Assembly (NCBI GenBank): GCA_947503895.1
Contig: CANNFT010000003.1
Location: 372,001-436,000 of the forward strand
Source of the DNA: an uncultured Saccharospirillaceae bacterium
GTDB lineage: Bacteria > Pseudomonadota > Gammaproteobacteria > Pseudomonadales > Oceanobacteraceae
DNA: 64,000 bases
Direction of reading: 5' to 3'
Both the position numbers and the translations under genes were made by a program. The notes beneath the pieces are model-generated. The model was given only the letters and a program-made list of their open reading frames with translations, made no database searches and had not been told where the DNA came from. Below are positions 9,269 to 18,763 of this stretch, one piece after another; the first letter of the stretch is position 1; the number at the start of each line of letters is the position of its first letter.

Positions 9269-11674
9269 GTGACTGATCGAAAACTACCAAGTACTGAGCC
9301 AGAGCACTACCTTTTAACGCCTGAAGCTGAGCCATTTTTAGAGCGGTTGTTTTTTGGAAACAGAGGGCTGTTTTTATTCATCCTGCTTTCGTTAACAGCC
9401 GTCATGGTGTACTCCATGCTACAGGTTGGGTCGGATTCTCGTGCCGAAAAATACATACCGTTGCAGCACCAGTATATTCAAAATCATATGCGTCATAAGG
9501 ACGACTTGAGCAGTGGTTTAAATAACATAAAAATTGCAGTGGCCACAAAAGACGGTGATATTTTTAATCAGGATTACATGGAAACATTGCGGAAAATCAA
9601 TGACGAAGTGTTTTTCCTTAAAGGTGTCGATCGTTCCAAAATGAAATCATTATGGACGCCCAACGTACGCTGGACCGAAGTGACTGAAGAAGGTTTTCAG
9701 GGCGGACCGGTTATTCCTGCCACCTACGATGGCTCCGAAGCAAGCATTGAGCAACTTCGACAAAACATTCTTAAATCTGGGCAAGTCGGACGCTTAGTGG
9801 CAAACGACTTTAAATCAACGATTTTAGATGTGCCGCTTTATGGATTGGACCCAGATACAGGTGAAACACTAGATTATCAAGCGCTTTCCACCAGTATCGA
9901 AGAAACCATTAGGGACAAGTTTGCTTCTGACCAAATATCTGTTCATGTCATTGGCTTCCCAAAAAAAATGGCAGACTTGATTGAAGGCTTGTCATCAATA
10001 GCCGGATTCTTCTTATTTGCACTGGTGGTCACGGCGCTTCTATTGTTGGTTTATTCGCGTTGCTTCCGCGGCACGCTCATCCCTGTCGTGTGTTCCATTG
10101 TGGCTGTTATTTGGCAACTTGGAATGATCAACTTTTTAGGCATGGGTATTGATCCGTATTCAATGTTGGTGCCTTTCCTCGTCTTTGCTATCGGTATCAG
10201 CCACGGTGTTCAAATCATTAATGGTATTGCCATTGAATCTGGTAAAGGTGCAGATAAAGAAATGGCGGCTCGCTTGGCATTTAGGGGTTTGTATGTGCCC
10301 GGTATGCTGGCGTTGTTATCGGATGCGATTGGCTTCCTAACATTGCTATTTATCGACATCACCGTCATTAAAGAACTTGCTATGGCAGCTTCTGTGGGTG
10401 TTGCTGTGATCATTGTTACCAACCTAGTGCTGTTGCCCCTATTAATGTCGTATGTGGGCATTAGCCAATCGGGTATTCGTCATGCTGAAAAAGTAGAAAA
10501 GTCAGACTCAGGCTTGTGGCGTTTCATTGCGAAGTTTACCAATGGCCCTGTGGCGGTTGTCGCGATTTTGGTGGCGGCAGGAATGGCTGGGTTTGGTGTG
10601 TACAAAAGCCAAGACCTAAAAATAGGTGACTTAGATCGCGGTGCTCCTGAATTGCGCCAAGATAGCCGTTACAACATGGATAACGCATTCATCGTTGATA
10701 ACTACTCAACCAGTTCAGACGTACTTGTCATCATGGCTGAAACGGCCCCTGAGCAATGTGCAAGCTATGTGGCGTTAGACGCCATCGATCGTTTGATGTG
10801 GAAAATGGAGAATGTAAAAGGCGTTCAATCGGCGATCTCTCTGGTAACCGTATCCAAATTGGTCACTAAAGGAATGAATGAAGGCAACCTGAAGTGGTCT
10901 GCATTGTCGCGCAATCAAAACGTATTAAATACCAGTGTGCAAAGAGCACCTAGCGGTATGCTGAATACTAATTGTTCGATGGTGCCGGTCATCATATTCT
11001 TGAATGACCATAAAGCAGAAACCCTTGAGCGGGCCGTAGCCGCTGCAAGTGAATTTGCTAAAGGGTATGAAAACAATGAAGACATCAAATTTTTCTTAGC
11101 CTCAGGTAATGCCGGTGTTGAAGCCGCAACCAACCAAGTGATTGAAAAAGCTCAAACCACCATGCTCATCTTCGTATATGTTGTGGTGTGTTTACTTTGC
11201 TTTATCACATTCCGCTCGCTGCGGGCGGTTATTTGTATCGTGCTGCCACTCGCGCTGACATCGATATTGTGTCAGGCGCTTATGGCCTTCATGGGCATCG
11301 GCGTTAAAGTCGCGACATTGCCCGTGATCGCATTAGGTGTGGGAATCGGTGTGGATTACGGTATTTACATCTATAGTCGTTTAGAAGTGTTCTTAATTGA
11401 AGGTAAAAGCTTGTATGAAGCCTATCTTCAGACACTAAAAACCACTGGTAAGGCCGTCAGCTTCACTGGCTTAACATTAGCCATCGGTGTGGGCACGTGG
11501 ATGTGGTCACCTATCAAGTTCCAAGCGGATATGGGCATTCTGCTGACGTTCATGTTCTTATGGAATATGATCGGGGCGCTATTCCTGCTGCCGGCGTTGG
11601 CTCGCTTTGTATTGCGCCCAGATGTGATTATTGCGACGCATACCGAAAAGCATGGAGATAAAAAGCCAGCTTGA
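9269..11674 (+). CDS. MMPL/RND superfamily exporter
   Basis: An 801-residue inner-membrane transporter of the MMPL/HAE3-like RND type. There is one N-terminal helix (FLFILLSLTAVMVYS), a periplasmic loop of about 190 residues, five helices, a second soluble loop and five more helices. GIDPYSMLVPFLVFAIGISHG and its repeat GVKVATLPVIALGVGIGVDYG are the paired TM4/TM10-type segments with Asp residues for proton coupling. It starts with GTG 3 bases after the YCF48 stop, so the two are translationally linked. The likely cargo is a lipid or other hydrophobic compound, by analogy to HpnN-like proteins. Confidence 0.9.
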   Translation: MTDRKLPSTEPEHYLLTPEAEPFLERLFFGNRGLFLFILLSLTAVMVYSMLQVGSDSRAEKYIPLQHQYIQNHMRHKDDLSSGLNNIKIAVATKDGDIFNQDYMETLRKINDEVFFLKGVDRSKMKSLWTPNVRWTEVTEEGFQGGPVIPATYDGSEASIEQLRQNILKSGQVGRLVANDFKSTILDVPLYGLDPDTGETLDYQALSTSIEETIRDKFASDQISVHVIGFPKKMADLIEGLSSIAGFFLFALVVTALLLLVYSRCFRGTLIPVVCSIVAVIWQLGMINFLGMGIDPYSMLVPFLVFAIGISHGVQIINGIAIESGKGADKEMAARLAFRGLYVPGMLALLSDAIGFLTLLFIDITVIKELAMAASVGVAVIIVTNLVLLPLLMSYVGISQSGIRHAEKVEKSDSGLWRFIAKFTNGPVAVVAILVAAGMAGFGVYKSQDLKIGDLDRGAPELRQDSRYNMDNAFIVDNYSTSSDVLVIMAETAPEQCASYVALDAIDRLMWKMENVKGVQSAISLVTVSKLVTKGMNEGNLKWSALSRNQNVLNTSVQRAPSGMLNTNCSMVPVIIFLNDHKAETLERAVAAASEFAKGYENNEDIKFFLASGNAGVEAATNQVIEKAQTTMLIFVYVVVCLLCFITFRSLRAVICIVLPLALTSILCQALMAFMGIGVKVATLPVIALGVGIGVDYGIYIYSRLEVFLIEGKSLYEAYLQTLKTTGKAVSFTGLTLAIGVGTWMWSPIKFQADMGILLTFMFLWNMIGALFLLPALARFVLRPDVIIATHTEKHGDKKPA

Positions 11675-11734
11675 TAATTTGGTTAAAATCTACTCGTATC
11701 GTTGAATGCCAGTAGATTAGGTCACTATTGTGTT

Positions 11735-11770
11735 ACAAAAGGCCACTGTAAGCGCAGTGGCCTTTTTGTT
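11735..11770 (+). terminator. intrinsic terminator of the DUF1329-YCF48-MMPL operon
   Basis: AAAAGGCCACTG pairs with CAGTGGCCTTTTT around a 6-base loop and ends in a T-run. This is a textbook rho-independent terminator. Confidence 0.9.
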
Positions 11771-11825
11771 ACCTTTAATATTTGCAGTATGCAACTAAAT
11801 TGAAAGGTAGGGCGTCAGCACTTCA

Positions 11826-12275
11826 ATGGATACAGAAAACATTATTGGCTATGTCGTAAACAGTTGCGGTTATTGCCTTCGTCAAACTTTTTTTGATTTT
11901 ATGGACGCGCATAACCACAGCCTCACACCTGAAGAGGCACTCATTCTTCATAAGCTTTGGATGCGGGATAAGCAGACACAAAGTGAGCTTTTGCAGGTGA
12001 TCTATAAAGGGCCGTCAACGTTATCTCGACAGCTCGATGCGCTTGAGAAAAAACAATTAATCATTCGGAAGCCTTGTGTAGAAGATAAGCGTAAAACACG
12101 CGTTCATCTGACGCATAAAGGGAAAGAAATGGAAAAAGAACTAATGATCTATGGTGAGAAGTTGTTGGCAAATTTAGGTGAAGGCATCTCGCAAGAAGAT
12201 TTAGATAAGACCATCAATATACTCAATCGCCTACGTGACAATGCGATTAAATACAGTCAGGAGTTAAAATCATGA
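11826..12275 (+). CDS. MarR family transcriptional regulator
   Basis: A 149-residue winged-helix regulator of the MarR type. The recognition region reads TQSELLQVIYKGPSTLSRQLDALEKKQLI and the wing DKRKTRVHLTHKGK. The stop overlaps the start of the adaptor gene by 4 bases (ATGA), so it heads the efflux operon and probably represses it, responding to a substrate of the pump. ATG 11826 is the first start in the frame. A GAAAGGTAGGG sequence lies about 13 bases upstream. Confidence 0.9.
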   Translation: MDTENIIGYVVNSCGYCLRQTFFDFMDAHNHSLTPEEALILHKLWMRDKQTQSELLQVIYKGPSTLSRQLDALEKKQLIIRKPCVEDKRKTRVHLTHKGKEMEKELMIYGEKLLANLGEGISQEDLDKTINILNRLRDNAIKYSQELKS

Positions 12276-13354
12276 TTAGGGAACAAATAGCGAAACTGAT
12301 GGGAATCGCACTGGCTGTTTCATTTTTTTCGGGTTGCAGTCAATCTACTGAAACTGCTGAGGAATCGACACGGCCGGTCAGAACGGAAATTGTTAAACTG
12401 ACACAAAGTAATTTTGAATTGGATTTATCTGGCGAAGTCCAAGCGCGTTACGTCAATAATTTGAGTTTTCAAGTCACGGGAAAACTGACGGAGCGACTGG
12501 TTGATGTTGGTCAGAGTGTTAAGAAAAATCAACTATTAGCGAAAATTGATGACCGTGATTACCGATTACAGCTGGAGCAGGCAAAGGCAAAATTCAATGT
12601 GACCAATGCGAATTATCAACGTGCAGAGTCTGAATTGGAACGCTTTGAACAACTGTTGCAGCAAAAGCTCATAAGCCCAAGTCAACATGAAACTCAGCTA
12701 AATTTAACTCGCGTCGCGAAGGCACAGCAGCAAGAAGCGCAAAGCGCTGTGAATATTGCAAAAAACAGAATGCAATACACCGAGTTGCATGCCAGTGCAG
12801 CAGGTGTGGTTACTCAAATTACAGCAGAGGTTGGCATGGTCTTGCCAGCGGGGCAGGCTTTTATTGAAGTGGCGCAACCTACTCAAAAAGAAATTGCTGT
12901 TGAAATACCCGAAAGCTTACTGTCGGGTGTAAAGCCAAACGACAAGGTATCTATTTCGATCTGGGCGCTGCCGAAGCAAATGTTCAGCGGGCATATTCGT
13001 GAAATATCACCTAAAGCCGATAACCTCACTCGCACATACTTAGCAAAAGTTGCGGTAGATACTGGCTCGGAGCTCATGGAGCTAGGTATGAGCGCACGCA
13101 TTCGCTTTGAGAAAAATACAGGGCAAGCAGTTGCACATATCCCTCCAACGGCCATCGTGATTTACGACAGTCAACCGCATGTATGGGTCGTCGATATGAA
13201 CACCATGCTGGTAGAAAGAAGACCGGTTCAGGTGGCAGAGCAATTGACAAAAAAAATAATTGTATTCAGTGGTCTGAATGCCGGTGACGTCGTGGTCACT
13301 GCAGGTGTTCATCGTTTGTTCGAAGGCCAAGCCGTTCGACTGTTGGCTGAATAG
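12272..13354 (+). CDS. RND efflux periplasmic adaptor lipoprotein (MFP)
   Basis: A 360-residue membrane-fusion protein. The lipobox FFSGC near residue 22 marks it as an inner-membrane lipoprotein. The lipoyl half-motifs (FQVTGKLTERLVDVGQSVKKNQLLAKID and the return strand around residues 165-185) flank a short alpha-helical hairpin. Beta-barrel and proximal domains follow (ISPKADNLTRTY). It links the RND pump to an outer-membrane channel; no channel gene is nearby, so a shared TolC is probably used. The gene overlaps marR and is followed 9 bases later by the pump. Confidence 0.92.
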   Translation: MIREQIAKLMGIALAVSFFSGCSQSTETAEESTRPVRTEIVKLTQSNFELDLSGEVQARYVNNLSFQVTGKLTERLVDVGQSVKKNQLLAKIDDRDYRLQLEQAKAKFNVTNANYQRAESELERFEQLLQQKLISPSQHETQLNLTRVAKAQQQEAQSAVNIAKNRMQYTELHASAAGVVTQITAEVGMVLPAGQAFIEVAQPTQKEIAVEIPESLLSGVKPNDKVSISIWALPKQMFSGHIREISPKADNLTRTYLAKVAVDTGSELMELGMSARIRFEKNTGQAVAHIPPTAIVIYDSQPHVWVVDMNTMLVERRPVQVAEQLTKKIIVFSGLNAGDVVVTAGVHRLFEGQAVRLLAE

Positions 13355-13363
13355 GGAAGCATT

Positions 13364-16300
13364 ATGCAAATTAATCTTTCGGCATGGGCTATTAAAAATG
13401 AAGCGCTCGTTCGCTATTTTTTTGTGCTTCTCTTGGTCGCGGGTGTCGTGGCATATGGCCAACTAGGGCAGCGCGAAAACCCGAGTTTTACCTTTCGTAC
13501 AATGGTCGTCAAAGTGGTGTGGCCAGGAGCCAGTGCAGCTGAGGTTGAGCGGCATCTGACAGATCGCGTTGAAAAAAAGCTGCAAGAATTACCACACCTT
13601 ATGAATTTACGTAGCTATTCAAAAGCAGGGGAAGCCACTGTTTTTGTTGATTTAGAAGGGGCTACACCACCTGAAGCCATGCCTGAGCTATGGTATCAAG
13701 TACGAAAGAAAATGGGTGATATCAAGCATACTCTACCGGATGGAGTGCAAGGCCCGTTTTTTAATGATGAATTTGGCGATACATTTGGCTCGATCTATGC
13801 ATTCACTGCAGACGGTTTTACTCACGCGGAGTTAAGGGACTATGTAAAAGCAGTCCGCCATGAATTATTGAGTATCAAAACCGTTAACAAAGTGCAGCTA
13901 ATCGGGGTAAAGCCAGAACGCATTTATATCGAGTGGGATAATGAAAAGCTGGCCACATTAAATTTAAGCCCCGCACTACTTATACAGGCACTGTCCACGC
14001 AAAACTCAATGGTCCCTGCCGGTCGAGTTGATACAGAAGAAGGGCGCTTTTTCGTTCGAGTATCAGGTGAATTTACATCGGTGAAAAGTGTAAACGACAC
14101 CTTGGTAGAGTATCGCGGTCGTAGCTTTAAAATAGGTGATATTGCCAAAGTCCACCGCTCGTATGAAGACCCGAGTGAGTTTGAAATGCGTTATATGGGA
14201 CAGGATGCGATTGGCCTAGCCATTTCAATGAGAGAAGGTGGAGATGTAATAAAACTGGGGGAAGAGCTTCAGTTTGCAATGGGCAATGTCGTAAAGGATT
14301 TACCCATTGGTATAGACGTACATCAGGTTTCCGATCAACCTCAAGTGGTTCAAAGCTCGATTCGCGAATTTGTTAAGGTGCTCATAGAAGCCATAGCGAT
14401 TGTTTTGCTCGTGAGTTTCTTCAGCCTTGGATTCCGCACTGGTTTAGTGGTGGCGATTTCCATTCCTTTGGTACTGGCCATTACTTTTATCATTATGCGC
14501 ATGTTTGGTATTGAGCTGCAGCGTATATCGCTTGGTGCGTTGATCATTGCACTGGGCTTGCTTGTCGATGACGCGATGATTGCCGTGGAAATGATGGTGA
14601 TTAAGCTCGAGCAAGGGTGGTCGAGATTTAAGGCGGCGACGTTCGCGTATGAATCAACAGCGTTCCCGATGTTGACCGGTACGCTGATAACGGCTGCGGG
14701 ATTCTTACCTGTCGGTACAGCTAAGTCGGCCGCAGGCGAGTACACATTTACTTTATTTGCGGTGGTCGTTATTGCCTTGCTGGTTTCATGGGTGGTTGCA
14801 GTGGTATTCACCCCTTATATTGGATACAAAATTCTACCCAAGTTTAGCGGTGAGCATGATGAATCTGCTGTTTACAACACGCGGTTTTATAATCTATTTC
14901 GCAAGTGGGTAGGAGCCTGTGTTCAGTACCGTAAAACAGTCATCATTGGAACAATCATATTATTCATCGGTTCTGGCTTCGCATTTAAGTTTGTGGAAAA
15001 ACAGTTTTTCCCCGACTCTGATCGCCCAGAGCTATTGGTAGATATGACATTGCATCAAGGGGCGTCTGTTGAAGCTGCAAAAGCGGTGGCGCTTAAAATG
15101 GAAGCGAAACTGAATGGTAACCCGCATCTTGAAAATTACACGACGTATATTGGTGGCGGTACGCCGCGCTTTTACCTTTCGCTTAAACAAACCTTGAGTA
15201 ATGCTAATTTTGCACAAATTGTCATTATGACCAAAGGTGGCGAAGATCGTGAAAAACTAAGACATCAATTGCAGGAATGGTTAGCCATTGATTTTCCTGA
15301 AGTTCGTGGCCGCGTTAGTCGTTTAGAGAATGGCCCACCTATTGGATACCCTGTTCAGTTTAGAATCGCGGGTAAAGACTTAGAAAAAGTGAAAGCGATC
15401 GCACTAAATGTGGCAGAAAAAATGCGTGAAAATCCGTATACAAAGGATGTGCATTTAGATTGGCATGAACAATCGCCCGTCATACAAATTGATGTCAATG
15501 AAGAAAAAGCGAAGGCTCTTGGGGTAACGGTTCAGCAAGTTAAACAAGCTGTCCACACTTATTTAAGTGGAGCCGCTATTACAGAGTTTCGTGACAATGA
15601 TGAGCTCGTAAAAGTGGTAGCGCGAGTGTCACCTCAAGATCGTGAAAAGCTAGATTCAATCGGTACATTTGGCGTTCAAACGGGGCCAAAGGGGTTTGTG
15701 CCGCTGAGTCAGCTGGCCACACTCAAATACAGTTACGAGCAAGGGATTGTTTGGCGTCGTGATAATATGCCCACTATTACTGTACGCTCAGATGTTGTTG
15801 ACGGTAAGCAAGCTCCTGACGTGTCAGCGATGATCAACCCTACTTTAAATGGATTGAGAGAAGAGCTTTCATTTGGTTATCGAATAGAAATGGGTGGCAG
15901 CATTGAAAAGAGTGCTGAGTCACGAGAACCGATTGCGGCAATCATGCCGATAGTGCTGGTCGTCACGCTGACATTATTAATGCTTCAACTGGGTAGTTTC
16001 CAGCGCGCATTATTGGTACTGCTGACCGCACCACTAGGCATTATTGGTATGACATGGTTTTTATTAATCCTTAATCAACCATTTGGATTTGTTGCCATGC
16101 TCGGCGGGATTTCACTGGCGGGTATGATTATGCGGAACTCCGTTATCCTCGTTGATCAAATTGAACAGGACGTAAAAGACGGCCTTAATTTATGGGACGC
16201 AATTGTTGAGTCCACGGTTCGGCGTCTTCGACCCATTTTATTAACGGCGGCTGCGGCAATTTTGGCAATGATACCGTTAACAGGCAGTGTATTCTGGGGG

Positions 16301-16405
16301 CCCATGGCCGTTGTAATTATGGGCGGGCTTTTGGTGGCCACTGTGCTCACGCTGTTCTTTCTTCCTGCCTTGTACGCTGCATGGTTTAAAGCGGTGAAGA
16401 TCTAA
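13364..16405 (+). CDS. RND efflux pump, inner-membrane subunit (AcrB family)
   Basis: A 1013-residue RND permease with twelve predicted helices and two large periplasmic loops. TM1 is followed by GQRENPSFTFRTMVVKVVWPGA, typical of the MexF/VmeI-like subgroup. Within LIIALGLLVDDAMIAVEMM lie the paired Asp residues of TM4 that carry protons. The second half contains GGISLAGMIMRNSVILVDQIE, the TM10 segment. Together with the preceding adaptor it forms a drug or metabolite exporter; the substrate is unknown. The gene ends the marR-adaptor-pump operon and is followed by a bidirectional terminator. Confidence 0.95.
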   Translation: MQINLSAWAIKNEALVRYFFVLLLVAGVVAYGQLGQRENPSFTFRTMVVKVVWPGASAAEVERHLTDRVEKKLQELPHLMNLRSYSKAGEATVFVDLEGATPPEAMPELWYQVRKKMGDIKHTLPDGVQGPFFNDEFGDTFGSIYAFTADGFTHAELRDYVKAVRHELLSIKTVNKVQLIGVKPERIYIEWDNEKLATLNLSPALLIQALSTQNSMVPAGRVDTEEGRFFVRVSGEFTSVKSVNDTLVEYRGRSFKIGDIAKVHRSYEDPSEFEMRYMGQDAIGLAISMREGGDVIKLGEELQFAMGNVVKDLPIGIDVHQVSDQPQVVQSSIREFVKVLIEAIAIVLLVSFFSLGFRTGLVVAISIPLVLAITFIIMRMFGIELQRISLGALIIALGLLVDDAMIAVEMMVIKLEQGWSRFKAATFAYESTAFPMLTGTLITAAGFLPVGTAKSAAGEYTFTLFAVVVIALLVSWVVAVVFTPYIGYKILPKFSGEHDESAVYNTRFYNLFRKWVGACVQYRKTVIIGTIILFIGSGFAFKFVEKQFFPDSDRPELLVDMTLHQGASVEAAKAVALKMEAKLNGNPHLENYTTYIGGGTPRFYLSLKQTLSNANFAQIVIMTKGGEDREKLRHQLQEWLAIDFPEVRGRVSRLENGPPIGYPVQFRIAGKDLEKVKAIALNVAEKMRENPYTKDVHLDWHEQSPVIQIDVNEEKAKALGVTVQQVKQAVHTYLSGAAITEFRDNDELVKVVARVSPQDREKLDSIGTFGVQTGPKGFVPLSQLATLKYSYEQGIVWRRDNMPTITVRSDVVDGKQAPDVSAMINPTLNGLREELSFGYRIEMGGSIEKSAESREPIAAIMPIVLVVTLTLLMLQLGSFQRALLVLLTAPLGIIGMTWFLLILNQPFGFVAMLGGISLAGMIMRNSVILVDQIEQDVKDGLNLWDAIVESTVRRLRPILLTAAAAILAMIPLTGSVFWGPMAVVIMGGLLVATVLTLFFLPALYAAWFKAVKI

Positions 16406-16437
16406 TTGGAAACACTTAATGATTGTTTCTAACGTGC

Positions 16438-16488
16438 ATTAGAATTAAGGGCTTTGTTTTGGCGTAAGGCAAAGCCCAAATTCTAATT
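16438..16488. terminator. bidirectional terminator between the convergent RND and MOSC genes
   Basis: ATTAGAATT and AATTCTAAT form the outer arms; GGGCTTTG and CAAAGCCC form the inner stem. A-rich and T-rich flanks on both sides let it serve both strands. It overlaps the last codons of the MOSC gene. Confidence 0.8.
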
Positions 16489-17001
16489 GCTCGATTCACT
16501 TGAGCATTGTTCTAACCATTTAACAGTATCACCTACTTTAATTACGCCGCTTTTTATAACCTTACAGCACAACCCTCCATGCCCCATCATAGCTGCAACA
16601 CCCCCTTTCCCTAATGCCAACTCCATTCGTGAGCAAGGATGGCAAATTGCTGATGCCTCAAATATGGCTTCGCCAATTTCAAATTTTTGATACCTAAGTG
16701 CCGATAGATTGATATTTTTAATGACCAGATTTCTACGAAGTAGGGTGGGAGATATCGACGATTTCTTTAGAAAATGACCTATTTGTTGAATGTATTCCTG
16801 GCTGATAATGGTCACTTGGCGTCCCGAACCTTTCGTTTTAGACATTCTGTGGTCGCCTTCCAGCCCTAAATCTTTGACGGCATTGACATTTAATCGCTCC
16901 TCCATTTCTGATTTATGCGACGGTCTAACACCAATCCAAATTAGTTCGCCCGGCGCTAGTGCTGTTATATACCGATTAAATATGTTTTTTTGACTCTTCA
17001 T
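16483..17001 (-). CDS. MOSC domain-containing protein
   Basis: A 172-residue protein formed almost entirely by a MOSC beta-barrel: the LGLEGDHR motif near 45-52, GRQVTIIS, LLRRNLVI and the candidate sulfur- or cofactor-handling cysteine in ICHPCSRME. MOSC proteins act in molybdenum-cofactor-related sulfur transfer or detoxification of N-hydroxylated compounds (YiiM/YcbX type). It is a single-gene unit with no Moco genes in the window, so its partner is unclear. A GGGGATA sequence lies upstream of ATG on the minus strand. Confidence 0.87.
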   Translation of the reverse strand: MKSQKNIFNRYITALAPGELIWIGVRPSHKSEMEERLNVNAVKDLGLEGDHRMSKTKGSGRQVTIISQEYIQQIGHFLKKSSISPTLLRRNLVIKNINLSALRYQKFEIGEAIFEASAICHPCSRMELALGKGGVAAMMGHGGLCCKVIKSGVIKVGDTVKWLEQCSSESSN

Positions 17002-17551
17002 GGCAATATCCCCTTGTCGTCAATAATGGATTTTCATTTGTTAATTGTAGACGGTTAGTCTGATCAAATGCTTTTTTGGCATGCAGGAATGTCAATTTAT
17101 GGTCGAGTTTCAATGCATCTTAAGATAGGCCGATAGGAATATGTGTGAATAATTGAGTTGCTTACGATATAAAACAAAGCTCGTTGATGGTTTGTTTCAA
17201 TTTATCAAACATGATGATTAATGAGGGGGAATGCTCGTTTGGTTTTTAATTTCGTTTTAGCGCGACAGGCATTCGATCATCTTATGCTGCAAGCAGGTGT
17301 TATTATGGTTTATTTTTTTGTGGTGCTGTAACTTTAAAGAAAGATAAATTTTCATGCGATAAAGCGCTAAAAAATTTCGTTTATTTAGCGCAAAAATCAA
17401 CAGCTGCTAAAATGTCTGTAGGGAGTGTGTTGAATAGTCTTGCATTTAAAGTGTTCGTTCAATAACTGTCAAAAAAAATGACACATTGTGATCGACATAC
17501 ATTTCTGAATTCCCATGAAAAATAACATAACTGTTGAGCCGGAGATATTGT
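17002..17551. other. 550-base gene-free leader of the first muramidase gene
   Basis: No gene was recognised. The stretch is AT-rich. GCGCTAAA at 17364-17371 and TTTAGCGC at 17384-17391 form an 8-base inverted repeat with a 12-base spacer, a possible protein-binding site or short hairpin. GTCAAA at about 17468, followed roughly 20 bases later by TGATCGACA, is a weak ECF-type promoter candidate. The length of the gap suggests complex regulation of the muramidase gene, but this is inference. Confidence 0.4.
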
Positions 17552-18124
17552 ATGGAACGTAATGAGCTTCAGATCGATTTTGGGTTTATATCGAAATTAG
17601 AGGGTAGCAGTAAAGTCGGATACGTACCGAATCCGGATACCAGCCGATCGGGTGTCACCATCGCATCGGGTTTTGATATAGGGCAATATTCTGTTGAGGA
17701 GATTGAAAACGCTTTTTCAAGCGACCTTAGTAAAAAATTAATCCCCTATGCTGGACTAATAAAGAATGACGCAGTAGAAAAATTAGAAAGTATGCCGTTA
17801 GAAATTTCCGAAAGTGAAGTTGAGGTGGTGAATAGCTATGCACACAGCAATGCGGTAAACCGTCTTTTGGATGAATGGGACCAAAGCGCAGCCAAGGTAG
17901 CATTTTCCGAGTTGTCGTCTGAATGCCAAACCGTTATAACCTCTGTCGCATTTCAATACGGAAGTTTAAGCAAGCAAACACCCAATTTTTGGCGTCAGGT
18001 TACAAACGAAGAATGGGAAAAAGCAGTATCAAATTTGTACAATTTCGGTGATTTATATCCTACTCGAAGGAAAGAAGAGGGTGACCTTTTGTCTGATTGG
18101 TTAAAGAGATCAGGCGAAAGATAA
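17552..18124 (+). CDS. pesticin C-terminal-like muramidase, copy 1
   Basis: A 190-residue protein that is nearly all pesticin-type lysozyme domain (T4-lysozyme fold, cleaves the glycan strands of peptidoglycan). Expected catalytic residues are present: Glu17 in LEG, Thr36 in SGVTIASGFD and Asp42 in GFD, with GYVPNPDTS between them. The C-terminal half has QTVITSVAFQYG and TPNFWRQVTN. There is no signal peptide, translocation domain or membrane segment, unlike pesticin itself. ATG 17552 has GGAG 9 bases upstream. A close paralogue lies at 19341 after the sigma gene. It could be a lysis enzyme, a secreted effector or a remodelling enzyme; the family call is firm, the role is not. Confidence 0.85.
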   Translation: MERNELQIDFGFISKLEGSSKVGYVPNPDTSRSGVTIASGFDIGQYSVEEIENAFSSDLSKKLIPYAGLIKNDAVEKLESMPLEISESEVEVVNSYAHSNAVNRLLDEWDQSAAKVAFSELSSECQTVITSVAFQYGSLSKQTPNFWRQVTNEEWEKAVSNLYNFGDLYPTRRKEEGDLLSDWLKRSGER

Positions 18125-18763
18125 TGCCGTAAAGGATAATGAATTCGAATCATGAATCAGAATAAGTAGAATCAATAGAATGGTGTAACCTGATTTTGTC
18201 TATTTATTGTAGTCATTTAAATGAAATTGTTTAAATGTTATCGGCTTGGCCAAATTAAATTAGGTCGCGCTTGAAATTTTGATTTCATTGACCTCACGAT
18301 TCCTTTTCTCATGCCGGTATTTTATTAGCCCTTCAAAATCAAAGTATACGATGATGAGAATTGCGTCATCACGTGTGTTAATCATTTATTAGGTACTTAA
18401 CGCGACATTGAAAGATTGCCCCCCCTCCTATTAACATTGTTGTCAATTTGAAGAATCGAATGACTACTTACTAATTTTCATTGGAAATCCCCCAGTTTAA
18501 GTAGGTAATAAGCGTCAATTCGTTAAATTGCTGAGTAAAAATTTGATTTAAATTAGTGATGTCTAATGCTTGGAGAAAGAAGTCTACATGATGTGTTTGG
18601 ATAAAACATCATAAAAAAAAGCCATTTTATTTGAATTATCAATTCTATATCTCCACTGCGCTTTAATTTTGTTCGTCAATTAAGCAGTTGGTGTCAAATG
18701 TTTCCTTTCACAAAATAATCGTTCCTGCGTCATTTCTCTATACGAGAAATGCTGGAGATAACG
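18125..18763. other. 639-base gene-free stretch before the sigma-factor gene
   Basis: No credible coding frame was seen on either strand. It is AT-rich with short homopolymer runs (for example CCCCCC at 18420). GTCAAA at 18694 followed by a TAATCG-like element about 20 bases on resembles the candidate promoter before muramidase copy 1. This would fit autoregulation by the sigma factor, but the spacing differs by about 2 bases and the evidence is weak. The final bases carry the hairpin described separately. Confidence 0.35.
18731..18751 (+). promoter_or_regulatory. perfect hairpin in the leader of the sigma-factor gene
   Basis: CATTTCTC and GAGAAATG form a perfect 8-base stem with a 5-base loop (TATAC). 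The ribosome-binding GGAG begins two bases after it, and the start codon is 13 bases after it. It could be an operator or an RNA structure controlling translation. An ATG inside the right arm (18749) is in frame but structurally unsuited as a start. Confidence 0.5.
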
